64,000 nucleotides of DNA from Acidipropionibacterium sp. Its GTDB lineage: Bacteria > Actinomycetota > Actinomycetes > Propionibacteriales > Propionibacteriaceae. The position numbers and the translations under genes are program-made. The notes beneath the pieces were generated by a model that saw only the letters and a list, made by a program, of their open reading frames with translations, made no database searches and was not told the origin of the DNA. Of this stretch, positions 9,163-19,463 are shown piece after piece. Numbering within the stretch: position 1 is the stretch's first letter; every line of letters starts with the position of its first letter. Location: the NCBI GenBank assembly GCA_022647765.1, contig JALCLH010000004.1:62001-126000 (forward strand), read 5' to 3'.

Positions 9163-10092
9163 TCACTCGGACGCGGTCCCGGAGTCCGCGGGCAGCAGCC
9201 GCGCCCCGCCGGCCAGTTCGAGGTCTGAGACCAGGAATCCGGCGGCCTCCACCCGATCGGCCGCCGACAGCACCGACTCGGTGCCCAGGGCCAGCACGGT
9301 CGGTCCGGCCCCCGAGATCACCGCAGGCACCCCGACCTCTCTCAGCCGATCGATGAGATCTCCGGACTCGGGCATCAGGGGACGCCGGTAGGGCTGGTGG
9401 ATCCAGTCCCGAGTGGCGGCCAGCAGGTGCTCCGGCGCGGTGCTGAGGGCGGTGACCAGCAGTGTCGAGGCGAGCACCTGGTGGACGGCGTCCGAACGCG
9501 GAATCGTCTCCGGCAGCACATGGCGGGCCAGTGCCGTGGGCACATGGCGGTCGGGCACGTAGACCCGGAAGCGGATTCCCGGGTGCACCTCCAGGCCGAT
9601 GTGGTGAACCACCGCGTCCTGCATCCAGGCCACCTGAGCGCCGCCCAGGATGGCGGGCGCGGCATTGTCGGGATGGCCCTCGATGGTCGTCGCGGCGGTG
9701 AGCAGCAGATCGCGGTCCAGCGGCTCTCCCGGGCGGGCCAGTCCCCAGGCCAGGCACAGTCCGGAGACGATCGCGGCCGCCGAGGAGCCCAGGCCCCGGC
9801 TGTGCGGGGTGCGGTTGTGCGCCGACAGCTCCAGGCCGATGTCGGGGCGCGGATATCCCAGGTCGACCAGGCCCTGTCGCAGGGTCGCCACCACCAGGTG
9901 GGACTCGTCGTGGGGGACGGTGTCATGGCCCTCCCCGGCCACCCGGATGCTGAGTCCGGGGCGCTCGCGAGTGGTGACCGTGACGTGGTCCCACATGCTG
10001 AGGCTGACCCCCATGCAGTCGTATCCCGGCCCCAGGTTCGCCGAGGTCGCCGGGACCTCGACGGTGACCCTCTGCCCGGCGATCACCGCCAT
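9163..10092 (-). CDS. thrB: Homoserine kinase
   Basis: GHMP-family kinase phosphorylating L-homoserine with ATP on the way to threonine. It has 309 residues. The start VEVPATSANLGPGYD and the ATP-binding loop PHSRGLGSSAAAIVSG (about 92-107) are diagnostic, and a GAGPTVLALG motif is near the C-terminus. It begins 1 bp after the hom stop, so the two are co-transcribed. thrC, which lies between hom and thrB in many actinobacteria, is absent here. Confidence 0.95.
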   Translation of the reverse strand: MAVIAGQRVTVEVPATSANLGPGYDCMGVSLSMWDHVTVTTRERPGLSIRVAGEGHDTVPHDESHLVVATLRQGLVDLGYPRPDIGLELSAHNRTPHSRGLGSSAAAIVSGLCLAWGLARPGEPLDRDLLLTAATTIEGHPDNAAPAILGGAQVAWMQDAVVHHIGLEVHPGIRFRVYVPDRHVPTALARHVLPETIPRSDAVHQVLASTLLVTALSTAPEHLLAATRDWIHQPYRRPLMPESGDLIDRLREVGVPAVISGAGPTVLALGTESVLSAADRVEAAGFLVSDLELAGGARLLPADSGTASE

Positions 10093-10093
10093 C

Positions 10094-11461
10094 TCACATC
10101 CCCTCCACCCGGATGAACCGGGGCTCGCCGTTGACGATCGGGGAGCCCGCGAGCTCCGCCAGGCAGGCCTCGAAGTCCGACTCGCGGGTCTCGTGGACCA
10201 CCATCCGCAGGGTCGCCGACCAGCCGTCCTCCTTGCCGGCGCCCTCCAGAGCGGACTGCTGAACGGTCTGCAGGGAGACCCCGTGCTTGGCGAAGATCGA
10301 GGCGACCTGGGAGAGGATGCCCGGCCGGTCGCTCACCTGGATGCTGAGCTGGAAACGGGTGTGCACGGTGCCCATGGAGGCGACCGGGACGTCGCCGAAG
10401 ATGGCCTGCGGCGGACCGGCGACGCCTCGCGCCCGGTTCCGGGCGACGGTGACCAGGTCTCCCATCACGGCCGAGGCGGTCGGCGAGCCGCCGGCCCCGG
10501 GTCCCATGAACATCAGGTGGCCGGCCTCCCGGGCCTCGACGAAGATGGCGTTGTTGGCGCCGCGGATGCCCGCGAGCGGATGCTCCTGGGGCACCAGGGC
10601 GGGGTGGACCCGCACCGAGACCCCTTCGGGCTCCATCTCGCAGATCGCCAGCAGCTTGATGACGCAGCCCATGCCCTGGGCCGCCTGGATGTCCTCGGGG
10701 GTGATGCCGGTGATCCCCTCCCGATGCACCTGGGTGCCGCGAACGCGGGTGTGGAAGGCCAGCGAGGCCAGAATCGCGGCCTTGGCGGCGGCGTCGTAGC
10801 CCTCCACGTCGGCGGTCGGATCCGACTCGGCGTAGCCCAGCCGCTGGGCCTCGGACAGGGCCCGGTCGAAGCTCACTCCCTCGGTGGTCATCTTGTCCAG
10901 GATGTAGTTCGTGGTGCCGTTGACGATGCCCATCACCCGCCGGATCTCGTCGCCCACCAGCGACTCCCGCAGCGGGCGGACGATCGGGATGGCCCCGGCG
11001 ACCGCCGCTTCGTAGTAGACGTCGACACCGTGGGCATCTGCCGCGGCGTAGATCTCGTGGCCGTGGGCGGCCAGCAGCGCCTTGTTGGCGGTGACCACCG
11101 AAGAACCGTGCTCGATGGCGGTCATGATGAGCTCATAGGCCGGATCGATCCCGCCGATCACCTCGACGACGATGTCGATGTCATCGCGGGCAGCCAAGGC
11201 GTGGGCGTCGGCGGTGAACAGGTCCTGGGGAAGCCGGGCGCGAGGACGGTCGGGATGGGCCACCGCGATACCGGCCAGCTCGACCGGACGGCCCACCCTG
11301 GCCCGCACATCGTCGCTGCGCGACAGGATCATCCTGGCCACCTGCGAGCCGACGACGCCGCAGCCCAGCAGGCCGACCCGCAACGGGCCGGTGTGCTCAG
11401 CGGCAGTGCTCAACTGATCCGCCGACGCAACGGCGGGGGTGCGGGGCGAGGTGACGGTCAT
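10094..11461 (-). CDS. hom: Homoserine dehydrogenase with ACT domain
   Basis: NAD(P)H-dependent reduction of aspartate semialdehyde to homoserine. The Rossmann motif VGLLGCGVVGSQVA is near residue 25 and the catalytic domain is of normal length. A C-terminal ACT domain (FQLSIQVSDRPGILSQVASI) suggests threonine feedback. I chose the ATG at 11461, preceded by AAGGA; an in-frame ATG at 11494 would add 11 residues and still clear the lysA stop at 11511. It forms an operon with lysA upstream and thrB downstream. Confidence 0.95.
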   Translation of the reverse strand: MTVTSPRTPAVASADQLSTAAEHTGPLRVGLLGCGVVGSQVARMILSRSDDVRARVGRPVELAGIAVAHPDRPRARLPQDLFTADAHALAARDDIDIVVEVIGGIDPAYELIMTAIEHGSSVVTANKALLAAHGHEIYAAADAHGVDVYYEAAVAGAIPIVRPLRESLVGDEIRRVMGIVNGTTNYILDKMTTEGVSFDRALSEAQRLGYAESDPTADVEGYDAAAKAAILASLAFHTRVRGTQVHREGITGITPEDIQAAQGMGCVIKLLAICEMEPEGVSVRVHPALVPQEHPLAGIRGANNAIFVEAREAGHLMFMGPGAGGSPTASAVMGDLVTVARNRARGVAGPPQAIFGDVPVASMGTVHTRFQLSIQVSDRPGILSQVASIFAKHGVSLQTVQQSALEGAGKEDGWSATLRMVVHETRESDFEACLAELAGSPIVNGEPRFIRVEGM

Positions 11462-11510
11462 GGTGTCCTGATCCTTGAGATTACGAGTTGTCATCTGCGG
11501 CGCCGGGCCC

Positions 11511-12932
11511 TCACGGCCGGGTCCCGACGACGGGCCCGGCGTCGAGGGCGAGCAGGTCGTCCAGAGTCTCCCGGCGCAGCAGTGCGGTCCATTCTGCCTC
11601 ACGGACGGCGACGACGGGCGGTCGCGGCACGTGGTTGTAGTTGCTGGCCATCGACCGCGAATAGGCGCCCGAGGTGGGCACCGCGACCAGATCCCCGGGA
11701 TGGATGTCGGCGGGCAGATAGACGTCGCGAACCAGAATGTCGCCGCCCTCGCAGTGCTTGCCGACCACCCGGCACAGCGCGCCGGGCTCGGCCGAGGAGC
11801 GATTGGCGAGCACCGCGGAGTACTCGGCGCCGTACAGCGCCGGGCGGATGTTGTCGCTCATCCCGCCATCCACCGAGACGTAGACGCGCTGAGCACCGCC
11901 GTCCAGATCCACCGGCTTGACGGTGCCGACCCGGTAGACCGCCATCCCGGCCGGCCCGACGATCGCCCGGCCGGGCTCCAGGGAGACGTGCGGGGCGGGC
12001 ATCTGATGGACCGCCGCCTCGGTCTCGACGATGTCGCGCAGGTCGGCGGCCAGATCCTCCGGGGTCGAGGGCGAGTCCTGGGTGGTGTAGGCGACGCCGA
12101 ATCCGCCGCCCAGGTCGAGCTCGGGCAGCACGACGCCGGTCGCCTGGCGGAACTGCGAGAGCAGCTTCATGGTCCGCCGGGCGGCGACCTCGAAGCCGCC
12201 GGTGTCGAAGATCTGCGAGCCGATGTGGGAGTGGATGCCGAGCAGATCGAGCAGCGGGCTGGCGTGGCAGCGGACCATCGCGACCATCGCGGCGCCATTG
12301 GCGATCGAGAACCCGAACTTCTGATCCTCGTGGGCGGTGGCGATGTACTCGTGGGTGTGGGCCTCCACACCGGGGGTGACTCGCACCATGACCCTTGCCT
12401 TGAGATCGAGGCGCTGGCACAGCTCCTCGATCCGGTCGATCTCGTCGAGGGAGTCGACGATGATCCGCCCCACCCCGGCGCGCAGGGCCATCTCCAGCTC
12501 GTGGCCGGACTTGTTGTTGCCGTGCATGCCGATCCGGGCGGGATCGAAGCCGCCCTCCAGGGCGGTGCGCAGCTCCCCCTCGGTGCACACGTCGAGGAAC
12601 AGGCCCTCCTGGTGCACCCATCCGGCGATGGTCCGGGTGATGAAGGCCTTGCCCGCGTAGTAGACGTCCCACCCGGCGAAAGCGGTCCGGAAGGCGCGTG
12701 CCCGCTCCCGGAAGTCCAGCTCGTCGATGATGTAGGCCGGGGTCCCGACCTGCTCGACGAGGGTCTTCAGATCGAGGCCGCCGACCTCCAGAACTCCGTC
12801 GGGACGCCGTCGCACCGTTGAGCTCCACAGGTCCGGGTCGAGGGTGTTGAGATCGCTGGGGACCGTGAGCCACTGGGGCCCGGCTGCGGCGACGTCGGCG
12901 TGGACCGAGCCCGCCACGTGCATATGGGTCAT
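11511..12932 (-). CDS. lysA: Diaminopimelate decarboxylase
   Basis: PLP enzyme of the alanine racemase/ODC fold making L-lysine from meso-diaminopimelate. The PLP lysine is in DVYYAGKAFI, with HSHIGSQIFD, ELDLGGGFGVAY and CEGGDILVRD in order. It has 473 residues from the ATG at 12932; another ATG 9 bp downstream is possible. lysA-hom-thrB groups the aspartate-family pathway. The tRNA-Arg that often accompanies argS-lysA in actinobacteria is next to it, but argS is not. Confidence 0.95.
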   Translation of the reverse strand: MTHMHVAGSVHADVAAAGPQWLTVPSDLNTLDPDLWSSTVRRRPDGVLEVGGLDLKTLVEQVGTPAYIIDELDFRERARAFRTAFAGWDVYYAGKAFITRTIAGWVHQEGLFLDVCTEGELRTALEGGFDPARIGMHGNNKSGHELEMALRAGVGRIIVDSLDEIDRIEELCQRLDLKARVMVRVTPGVEAHTHEYIATAHEDQKFGFSIANGAAMVAMVRCHASPLLDLLGIHSHIGSQIFDTGGFEVAARRTMKLLSQFRQATGVVLPELDLGGGFGVAYTTQDSPSTPEDLAADLRDIVETEAAVHQMPAPHVSLEPGRAIVGPAGMAVYRVGTVKPVDLDGGAQRVYVSVDGGMSDNIRPALYGAEYSAVLANRSSAEPGALCRVVGKHCEGGDILVRDVYLPADIHPGDLVAVPTSGAYSRSMASNYNHVPRPPVVAVREAEWTALLRRETLDDLLALDAGPVVGTRP

Positions 12933-13107
12933 GGCGCTAAGCCTGCCATCCCGCTCCCCCGGCCGCACATCGCGTCGTTCCGTGGACCCGCTTGCAATCT
13001 CCCACAACTGTGTGAACGCAGTCGACGACCCATCGCGCAAGCGGCGGGATTATCGCTTTCGCGCCGAAGGCACTAGAGTCGGTGAACGGCCCGAAGGTCT
13101 GGGCCGA

Positions 13108-13179
13108 GCCCCCGTAGCTCAGGGGATAGAGCACCGCCCTCCGGAGGCGGGAGCGCGCGTTCGAATCGCGCCGGGGGCG
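13108..13179 (+). tRNA. tRNA-Arg(CCG)
   Basis: A 72-nt cloverleaf: acceptor GCCCCCG pairs with CGGGGGC, the D-arm is GCTCAGGGGATAGAGC, the anticodon loop is CTCCGGA with anticodon CCG, and the T-loop is GTTCGAATC. CCA is not encoded. It reads CGG codons. Confidence 0.97.
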
Positions 13180-13215
13180 CCGTCGAGTTCGTGACGGCCG
13201 GTACAGTGAGGCCCC

Positions 13216-14557
13216 GTGTCCGAACCCGAGGTGAGAAAATCCCGCAACCGCGCCCGTGCCGACTTCCTCACCGGCGCGGGTGTGACCGCCCTGTGGATTC
13301 TCACCCGCCTGCTGATGCTGAGGATCTTCACCCTTCCCAACGCCAGCTACATCACCGGTGACGTGAAGTACTACCACTTCTGGCTGACCACCCCGGGGCT
13401 GCCGGTCCAGCAGGTGCTGCGCGAGTACCCGGTGCCGGTGATCTGGGGGATGAAGGTGCTGGTGTGGGCCTCCGGCGGTGCCCAGGAGACCTACTTCATC
13501 GTCCTCTTCGCGGTCGCCATGCTCGTCCTGGACGCCATCATGACGCTGGCCCTGTGGCACTACGGCCACCGTTGCGGCACCGTCTGGTGGATTCTCTTCG
13601 TGCTGGCGATGGGACCATTGATGTGGTTCCGCTTCGACATGGTTCCCGCCGTCTGCATGGGTCTGGCGGCGCTGTGGTTCCGGCGTCATCCATCTGCCTG
13701 CGGAGCGGCGGTGGCGGTGGGAGCGGCCATCAAGCTGTGGCCCGCCCTGCTCATCCTGCCGATGATCGGTCGAGGCCGATCTGCCAGACGCCGACTGGTC
13801 GCCTTCGCGATCACCGGCGCCTCGCTGGCCCTGGCGTCCCTGCTCGCGGCCGGACTCACACGCACCGCCTCGCCGCTGACCTGGCAGTCCGACCGCGGCC
13901 TGCAGATCGAGTCCATCCCGGCGACCGTGCCGATGCTCCAGCACGCCCTCGACGGCGCCGGACGCTATCTGGTCGCGCTGTCCTCCTACAACGCCTACGA
14001 GATCAGCGGCCCGGGGGTCGACGCCTGGCTCGGCGTCTCCCAGGCCCTGATGATCGCCGCGATCGCCGCCGCAGCGGCCATCGGATGGATCACCTGGCGA
14101 CGCGGCGGTCTGACCCACCGGTCTGCGGTGCTCGGCGCCGCCGTCATCATCGGCGCCCTGCTGGTGGCCAACAAGACCCTGTCCCCCCAGTACTTCGTCT
14201 GGTGGGGAGCCCCGGTGGCGGTGCTGATCGACCGGCTCGACGACGAGCCGCGCCGGCCGGGCCCCCATCTGGCCCGGGCCCGCTCGATCTGCCTGGCGAT
14301 CGCCGGCTGTCTGTTCTGCACCGCCGTTCTCACCCAGTGCGTCTATCCGCTGAGCTACTCCCTCATCATCGCCCCGATCCCCTCGCCGTGGGGGATGGCG
14401 CTGCTGGCCAGCCGCAACCTGATGGCGGTCGGGAACTCTGGGACTGTGCGTCTGGGGGCTGGCGGAGTCGTTGCGCGCCACGATGCCGGCGAGGGTCTCC
14501 CGCCCATCGCGAATCACGCCGACCGAGAAAAGCGGGAGAGTCCGCGAATCCCGCTAG
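13216..14557 (+). CDS. Polytopic membrane glycosyltransferase, GT87/DUF2029-like (3' frameshift)
   Basis: About 10 predicted membrane helices and the signature GDVKYYHFW, REYPVPVIW, AIKLWPALLILP and NKTLSPQYFVWW, as in actinobacterial polyprenyl-phosphomannose-dependent mannosyltransferases (GT87). GTG start at 13216. The uninterrupted frame runs to 14610, but after about 14428 it loses hydrophobicity. Dropping one base there gives GTLGLCVWGLAESL, a plausible last helix, ending at TAG 14555-14557. I take that as the true end. It is probably a cell-envelope lipoglycan or polysaccharide enzyme. Confidence 0.7.
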
Positions 14558-14659
14558 CATCATGGCCACACGGGCCTCGACATGAGGTGACGAGCAATGG
14601 CGCTGGGTAGGGCGAGCTGTACCCCGGCGCCGCGCAGAACCACGGAGGAGGGCGCAGAG

Positions 14660-17600
14660 GTGGCATCAGGAACCGTCGGACAGATGACTTCGAGCAGTGC
14701 AGATTCCCAGGCCAGTACGGATTTCGGGGCGAACGACTGGCTCATCGACGAGATGCGCGAGCAGTTCCGACAGGACCCGGCCTCGGTGGGCCCCGAATGG
14801 GTCACCTTCTTCCAGTCCGAGGGCTCCCAGGGCGTCCCGGCTGCACCGGCCTCGCCGAGTCCGGCCCCATCCAGCAGTCCTCGGACCCCCGAACCGGCCG
14901 CCGCGAAGGCTCCGCGCCCACCGGGACGCCGGCCCCGGTCACCACCACCCAGCCCGAGCAGCGCGCCCCCAAGCCCCCTTCCCCCAAGCCTTCCGCACCG
15001 GCCCCCGAACGGCGTCAACCGGTCTCGGCCGAGCTGCCGAAGACCCCGGCGAGTTTCACCGCCCCGCCCGAACCCCGCACCGAGCGGCTGCGCGGCGCCC
15101 CGATGCGCACCGCCAGGAACATGGAGTCCTCGCTGTCGATGCCGACCGCGACCTCGGTGCGCGAGATCCCGATGAAGCTGGTGATCGAGAACCGGCTGAT
15201 GATCAACAAGTTCCTGCGCCAGAGCAAGGGCGGCAAGGTCTCCTTCACCCACATCCTCGGCTACGCGATGGTCCAGGCGCTCAGGTCGACCCCCGAGATG
15301 AACAACGCCTACGCCGAGATCGACGGCAAGCCCGCGATCATCGAGAACCCCTCGGTCAACCTCGGCCTGGCGATCGACGTCATCGGCTCCGACGGCTCCC
15401 GCAAGCTCGTCGTGCCGGTGATCAGGACCGCCGACCAGATGGACTTCAGCCAGTTCTGCGCGGCCTATGAGGAGATCGTGCGCAAGGGCCGCCACAACGA
15501 GCTCACCGTGGAGGACTTCAAGGGGGTCACCGCCTCCCTCACCAACCCCGGCGGCATCGGCACCAACCACTCGGTGCCCCGGCTGATGCCCGGCCAGGGG
15601 ATGATTCTCGGCGTCGGGTCGATCGACTACCCCGCCGGCTGGCAGGGCGGCAGCCCCACCCGGCTCGCCGAACTGGGCATCTCCAAGGTGACCACCCTCA
15701 CCTCCACCTACGACCACCGGATCATCCAGGGCGCCCAGTCCGGGGAGTTCCTCAAGCGGATCCATCAGCTGCTGCTGGGCGCCGACCGGTTCTACGAGCA
15801 GATCTTCGAGTCGATGCGGATCCCCTACGCGCCGGTGCAGTGGGCCCCCGACCGGATGGCCAATCGCCCCGACCAGGTGAGCAAGCAGGTCCGGGTCATC
15901 ACCCTGATCGACGCCTGGCGCCATTTCGGCCATCTGTCGGCGGATCTGGACCCGCTGGAGTACCGGCCCCGCTATCACCACGACCTCATGCTCAACAGCC
16001 ACGGGCTGACCCTGTGGGATCTCGACCGGTCCTTCCCGGTCAACAACTTCGGCGGTATGAAGCGGGCCAATCTGGAGCTGCGCGAGATCCTCGACATCCT
16101 GCGCGACTCCTACGCCTCCACGATGACCATCGAGTACATGCACATCACCGATCACCAGCAGCGCCGCTGGTTCCAGGACCGGTTCGAGCGCGCCCACACC
16201 CCGCTGTCGCGCGAGGTGCACCTCCAGATCCTCGACCAGCTCACCGACGCCGAGGTCTTCGAGACCTTCCTCCAGACCAAGTACGTGGGCCAGAAGAGGT
16301 TCTCCCTGGAGGGAGCCGAGTCGGCCATCGTGGCGCTGGCGGCGGTCTGCGACCAGGCTGCCGACCAGGGCCTGGCCGAGGTGTGCATCGGGATGCCGCA
16401 CCGCGGCCGGCTCAATGTGCTCGCCAACATCATCGGCAAGTCCTACGGCCAGATCTTCCGGGAGTTCGAGGGCAATGCCGAGCCGTCGAACGCTCAGGGC
16501 TCCGGCGACGTCAAGTACCACCTGGGCGACGAGGGCACCTTCGTCTCCCGGTCGGGTCATCGCATCAAGGCGTCGGTGGCGGCCAACCCGAGCCATCTGG
16601 AGGCCGTCGACCCGGTCCTCGAGGGGATCTGCCGGGCCAAGCTCGACGTCCTGGCGAACTCCTCGGACTTCCCGGTGCTGCCGATCCTGATGCACGGAGA
16701 CGCCGCCTTCGCCGGCCAGGGGGTCGTCTTCGAGACTCTCCAGATGAGCCAGCTGCGCGGATACAGCACCGGCGGCACGATCCACCTGGTGGTCAACAAC
16801 CAGGTCGGCTTCACCACCGCCCCGAGCGACGGGCGCAGCTCGATCTACGCCACCGGAGTGGCCAAGTCGATCGCGGCGCCGGTGATCCACGTCAACGGGG
16901 ACGACCCGGCGGCGGTGGCGCGCGCCGCCCACATCGCCTTCGCCTACCGCCAGACCTTCCACCGCGACGTCGTCGTCGACCTGGTCTGCTACCGGCGTCG
17001 CGGCCACAACGAGGGGGACGACCCGAGCTTCACCCAGCCCCACATGTACGACCTCATCGCCCAGAAGCGCTCGGTCCGGAAGGTCTACACCGAGAACCTC
17101 ATCGGCCGCGGGGACATCACCCTGGAGGACGCCGACGCCGCGATGACCAGGTTCCGCAAGAAGCTGGAGGACGCCTTCGAGGAGGTCCGCGACGCCGGCT
17201 CGACGCCGCAGCCCTACGACTCGGTGCCCGACTACCCGCACAAGCAGCCCAGGGACCGGCCGACCGCCATCGACGCCGATCTGATGGACCGGGTGGCCGT
17301 CGCCCAGGCCGAACTGCCGGCCAGCTTCACCCCGCATCCCAAGATCGCCCCCCAGCTGGCGCGCCGGGCCGCGGCGCTGCGCGGCCAGGGTCCGATCGAC
17401 TGGGCCTCGGCCGAGATGCTGGCCCTCGGCTCGCTGGTGAGCGAGGGGCTGCACGTCCGGCTCACCGGCCAGGACACCCGCCGGGGCACCTTCTCCCAGC
17501 GGTTCGGCGCCATCGTCGACCGGGTCACCAACACCTACTACGTGCCGGTGAACCACATCGAGGGCGCCAAGTCGAAGATGGACATCTACGACTCCCCGCT

Positions 17601-18441
17601 CAACGAGTACGCCTCGCTCGGCTTCGAGTACGGCTATTCGGTCGCCCGGCCGAACTCCCTGGTGCTGTGGGAGGCCCAGTTCGGCGACTTCGCCAATGTC
17701 GCCCAGCCCATCATCGACGAGTTCATCGCCTCCGCCGGCGCCAAGTGGGGCCAGAAGTCCGGGGTGGTGCTGCTGCTGCCGCACGGCTACGAGGGGCAGG
17801 GCCCCGATCACTCATCCGCGCGGCTGGAGCGCTTCCTGTCGCTGTGCAGCGAGGAGGCGATGGCCGTCTGCCAGCCCTCGACTGCCGCCAGCTACTTCCA
17901 TCTGCTGCGATATCACGCCTTCCTCAATCTGCATCGCCCGGTGGTGATCGCCACCCCCAAGTCGATGCTGCGCAACAAGGCGGCCGCCTCCACGGTGGAG
18001 GACTTCACCCAGGGGCACTGGCGTCAGGTCATCGCCGACGAGTCGATCACCGACCCGTCCCGGGTGCGCCGGGTCATCCTGTGCTCGGGCAAGGTGCGCT
18101 GGGAACTGGTCCGGCGCCGCAGCCAGCTGCATCTGGACGGACAGGTGGCGATCGTCACCCTGGAACGGCTCTACCCGCTGCCCGCCCCGCAGCTGGTCGA
18201 GGCGCTGGCGGGCCTGGATCACGTCACCGATCTGCGCTGGGTCCAGGAGGAGCCGGAGAATCAGGGTCCCTGGCCGTTCATGCGGGCCCACCTCGCCAAC
18301 GCCGTCTCCACTCTGAAGCCGGGGCTGCTCGACGGTCTGAAGGTGGTCGCACGGCCGGCCTCCGCGGCGGCGTCGGTCGGTCAGCACAGCGTCCACATGG
18401 CAGAGGAGGAGGCTCTGCTGGAGGCGGCCTTCGTCCAGTGA
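14660..18441 (+). CDS. kgd: Multifunctional 2-oxoglutarate decarboxylase/dehydrogenase Kgd (1-base deletion in linker)
   Basis: Actinobacterial fused E2-E1 enzyme of the 2-oxoglutarate dehydrogenase step. The N-terminal helix NDWLIDEMREQFRQDP is followed by a Pro/Ala linker, an E2-type acyltransferase core (DHRIIQGAQSGEFLKRIHQL), then the ThDP-dependent E1 (MPHRGRLNVLANIIGKS, LMHGDAAFAGQG, HVNGDDPAAV). There is no lipoyl domain, as in the family. Start GTG 14660 has GGAGGAG 9 nt upstream; ATG 14684 is possible. The frame shifts at about 14913: one added G would give KAPAPTGTPAPV. That linker error aside, the gene is complete. Confidence 0.93.
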
Positions 18442-18462
18442 TCGCGGGCCCTGGGCGGGCGA

Positions 18463-18813
18463 TCAGTCGGTTCTCCGCCTGCCCAGGGTCAGCACCACCG
18501 CGGACACCAGCACGGCCGCGGCGATCAGCAGCAGGGCCAGGAACCAGATCGGCGCTCCGGAGCGCAGCAGGCTCACCACCACCGCGATGTGCAGCACCGA
18601 GCTGGCGATGAGCAGCCCGTCCGACCACGAGACGCCGCGATGGGCGGCCCATCCGACCAGGCCGAGCAGCGCGGCATAGATGAGCAGCATGACGCCGACC
18701 CCCAGGGCGAAGACGCCGTGCCCCCCGATCATGGAGGCCACCGCCACCGCGGCGATCACCAGCGCCGAGAGCCAGGTTCCCAAGCTGGCGATGCGCACCC
18801 ACACGGTAGCCAC
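18463..18813 (-). CDS. Small integral membrane protein, four predicted helices
   Basis: 116 residues with four hydrophobic segments (about 10-30, 36-58, 66-85 and 88-110) and a basic tail ending GRRRTD. I chose GTG 18813 because GGAAAGG sits 7 nt upstream; an in-frame ATG at 18858 has no ribosome site. No family recognised with confidence. It converges with kgd, and a 259-bp gap before whiB on the other side holds both promoters. Confidence 0.6.
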   Translation of the reverse strand: MATVWVRIASLGTWLSALVIAAVAVASMIGGHGVFALGVGVMLLIYAALLGLVGWAAHRGVSWSDGLLIASSVLHIAVVVSLLRSGAPIWFLALLLIAAAVLVSAVVLTLGRRRTD

Positions 18814-19117
18814 TCGCAATCCTTTCCGAAGAACCCGCCAGATCCACTCCGCCCGCATATCATAGGGCCGTGTTCCGCTCCCGGCGGGCCCGCGAAGCGG
18901 TGCACATTTGCGCAGAGCTGACGATCGAGTGCCTGAATCTGCCAACAGGGTCTTGTCAAACGCCCTCATGGTTGCCAGACTTTCTTGGTCCGACCAGAAC
19001 CTGCCGGGGTCGCCGCGATGGTCCTCATCATCGAAGCGTCGCGGATCGCTGCTGGAGACCGCACGACATCTTGTGTTTCTACCCACACCACGTGGGCACT
19101 GAAGGAGTGACATACGT

Positions 19118-19369
19118 ATGGACTGGCGCCACAAGGCTGCCTGCCTCGACGAGGATCCGGAGCTGTTCTTCCCGATCGGCAATACCGGTCCCGCTCTGGC
19201 GCAGATCGCAGAGGCCAAGAGGGTGTGCGCCCGCTGCGAGGTCCGCACCGAGTGCCTGACCTGGGCCCTGGAGGCCGGCCAGGATCACGGCGTGTGGGGA
19301 GGCATGAGCGAGGACGAGCGCCGGGCCATCAAGCGGCGTCAGTCCCGTTCCCGCGTCCGTCGCTCCTGA
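19118..19369 (+). CDS. WhiB-family iron-sulfur transcriptional regulator (WhiB1-like)
   Basis: 83 residues. The four cluster-binding cysteines are C9, C37, C40 and C46, followed by GVWGG (58-62) and the basic DNA-binding tail RRAIKRRQSRSRVRR. The order whiB1 followed by convergent pdtaS is the same as Rv3219/Rv3220c in M. tuberculosis, which supports the WhiB1 assignment. WhiB1 binds a nitric-oxide-sensitive [4Fe-4S] cluster and the primary sigma factor. Confidence 0.92.
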   Translation: MDWRHKAACLDEDPELFFPIGNTGPALAQIAEAKRVCARCEVRTECLTWALEAGQDHGVWGGMSEDERRAIKRRQSRSRVRRS

Positions 19370-19425
19370 AACCGTTTTCCGCTCCTGAAGCCGTTATCTC
19401 AGTACCTTCCTGGTCCGTCGTCGCG

Positions 19426-19450
19426 GGGTGCAGTGGACGGCACTGCACCC
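19426..19450. terminator. Hairpin between convergent whiB and pdtaS
   Basis: A perfect 10-bp stem GGGTGCAGTG/CACTGCACCC with a 5-nt loop in the 94-bp gap between the two convergent stops. It is likely a bidirectional terminator. Confidence 0.6.
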
Positions 19451-19463
19451 TTGCTGCGGCGTC

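Noticed and set aside
14560-17811. 1083-codon minus-strand frame over kgd
   Set aside because: Shadow of kgd; composition of Gly, Val, Asp and His without any domain.
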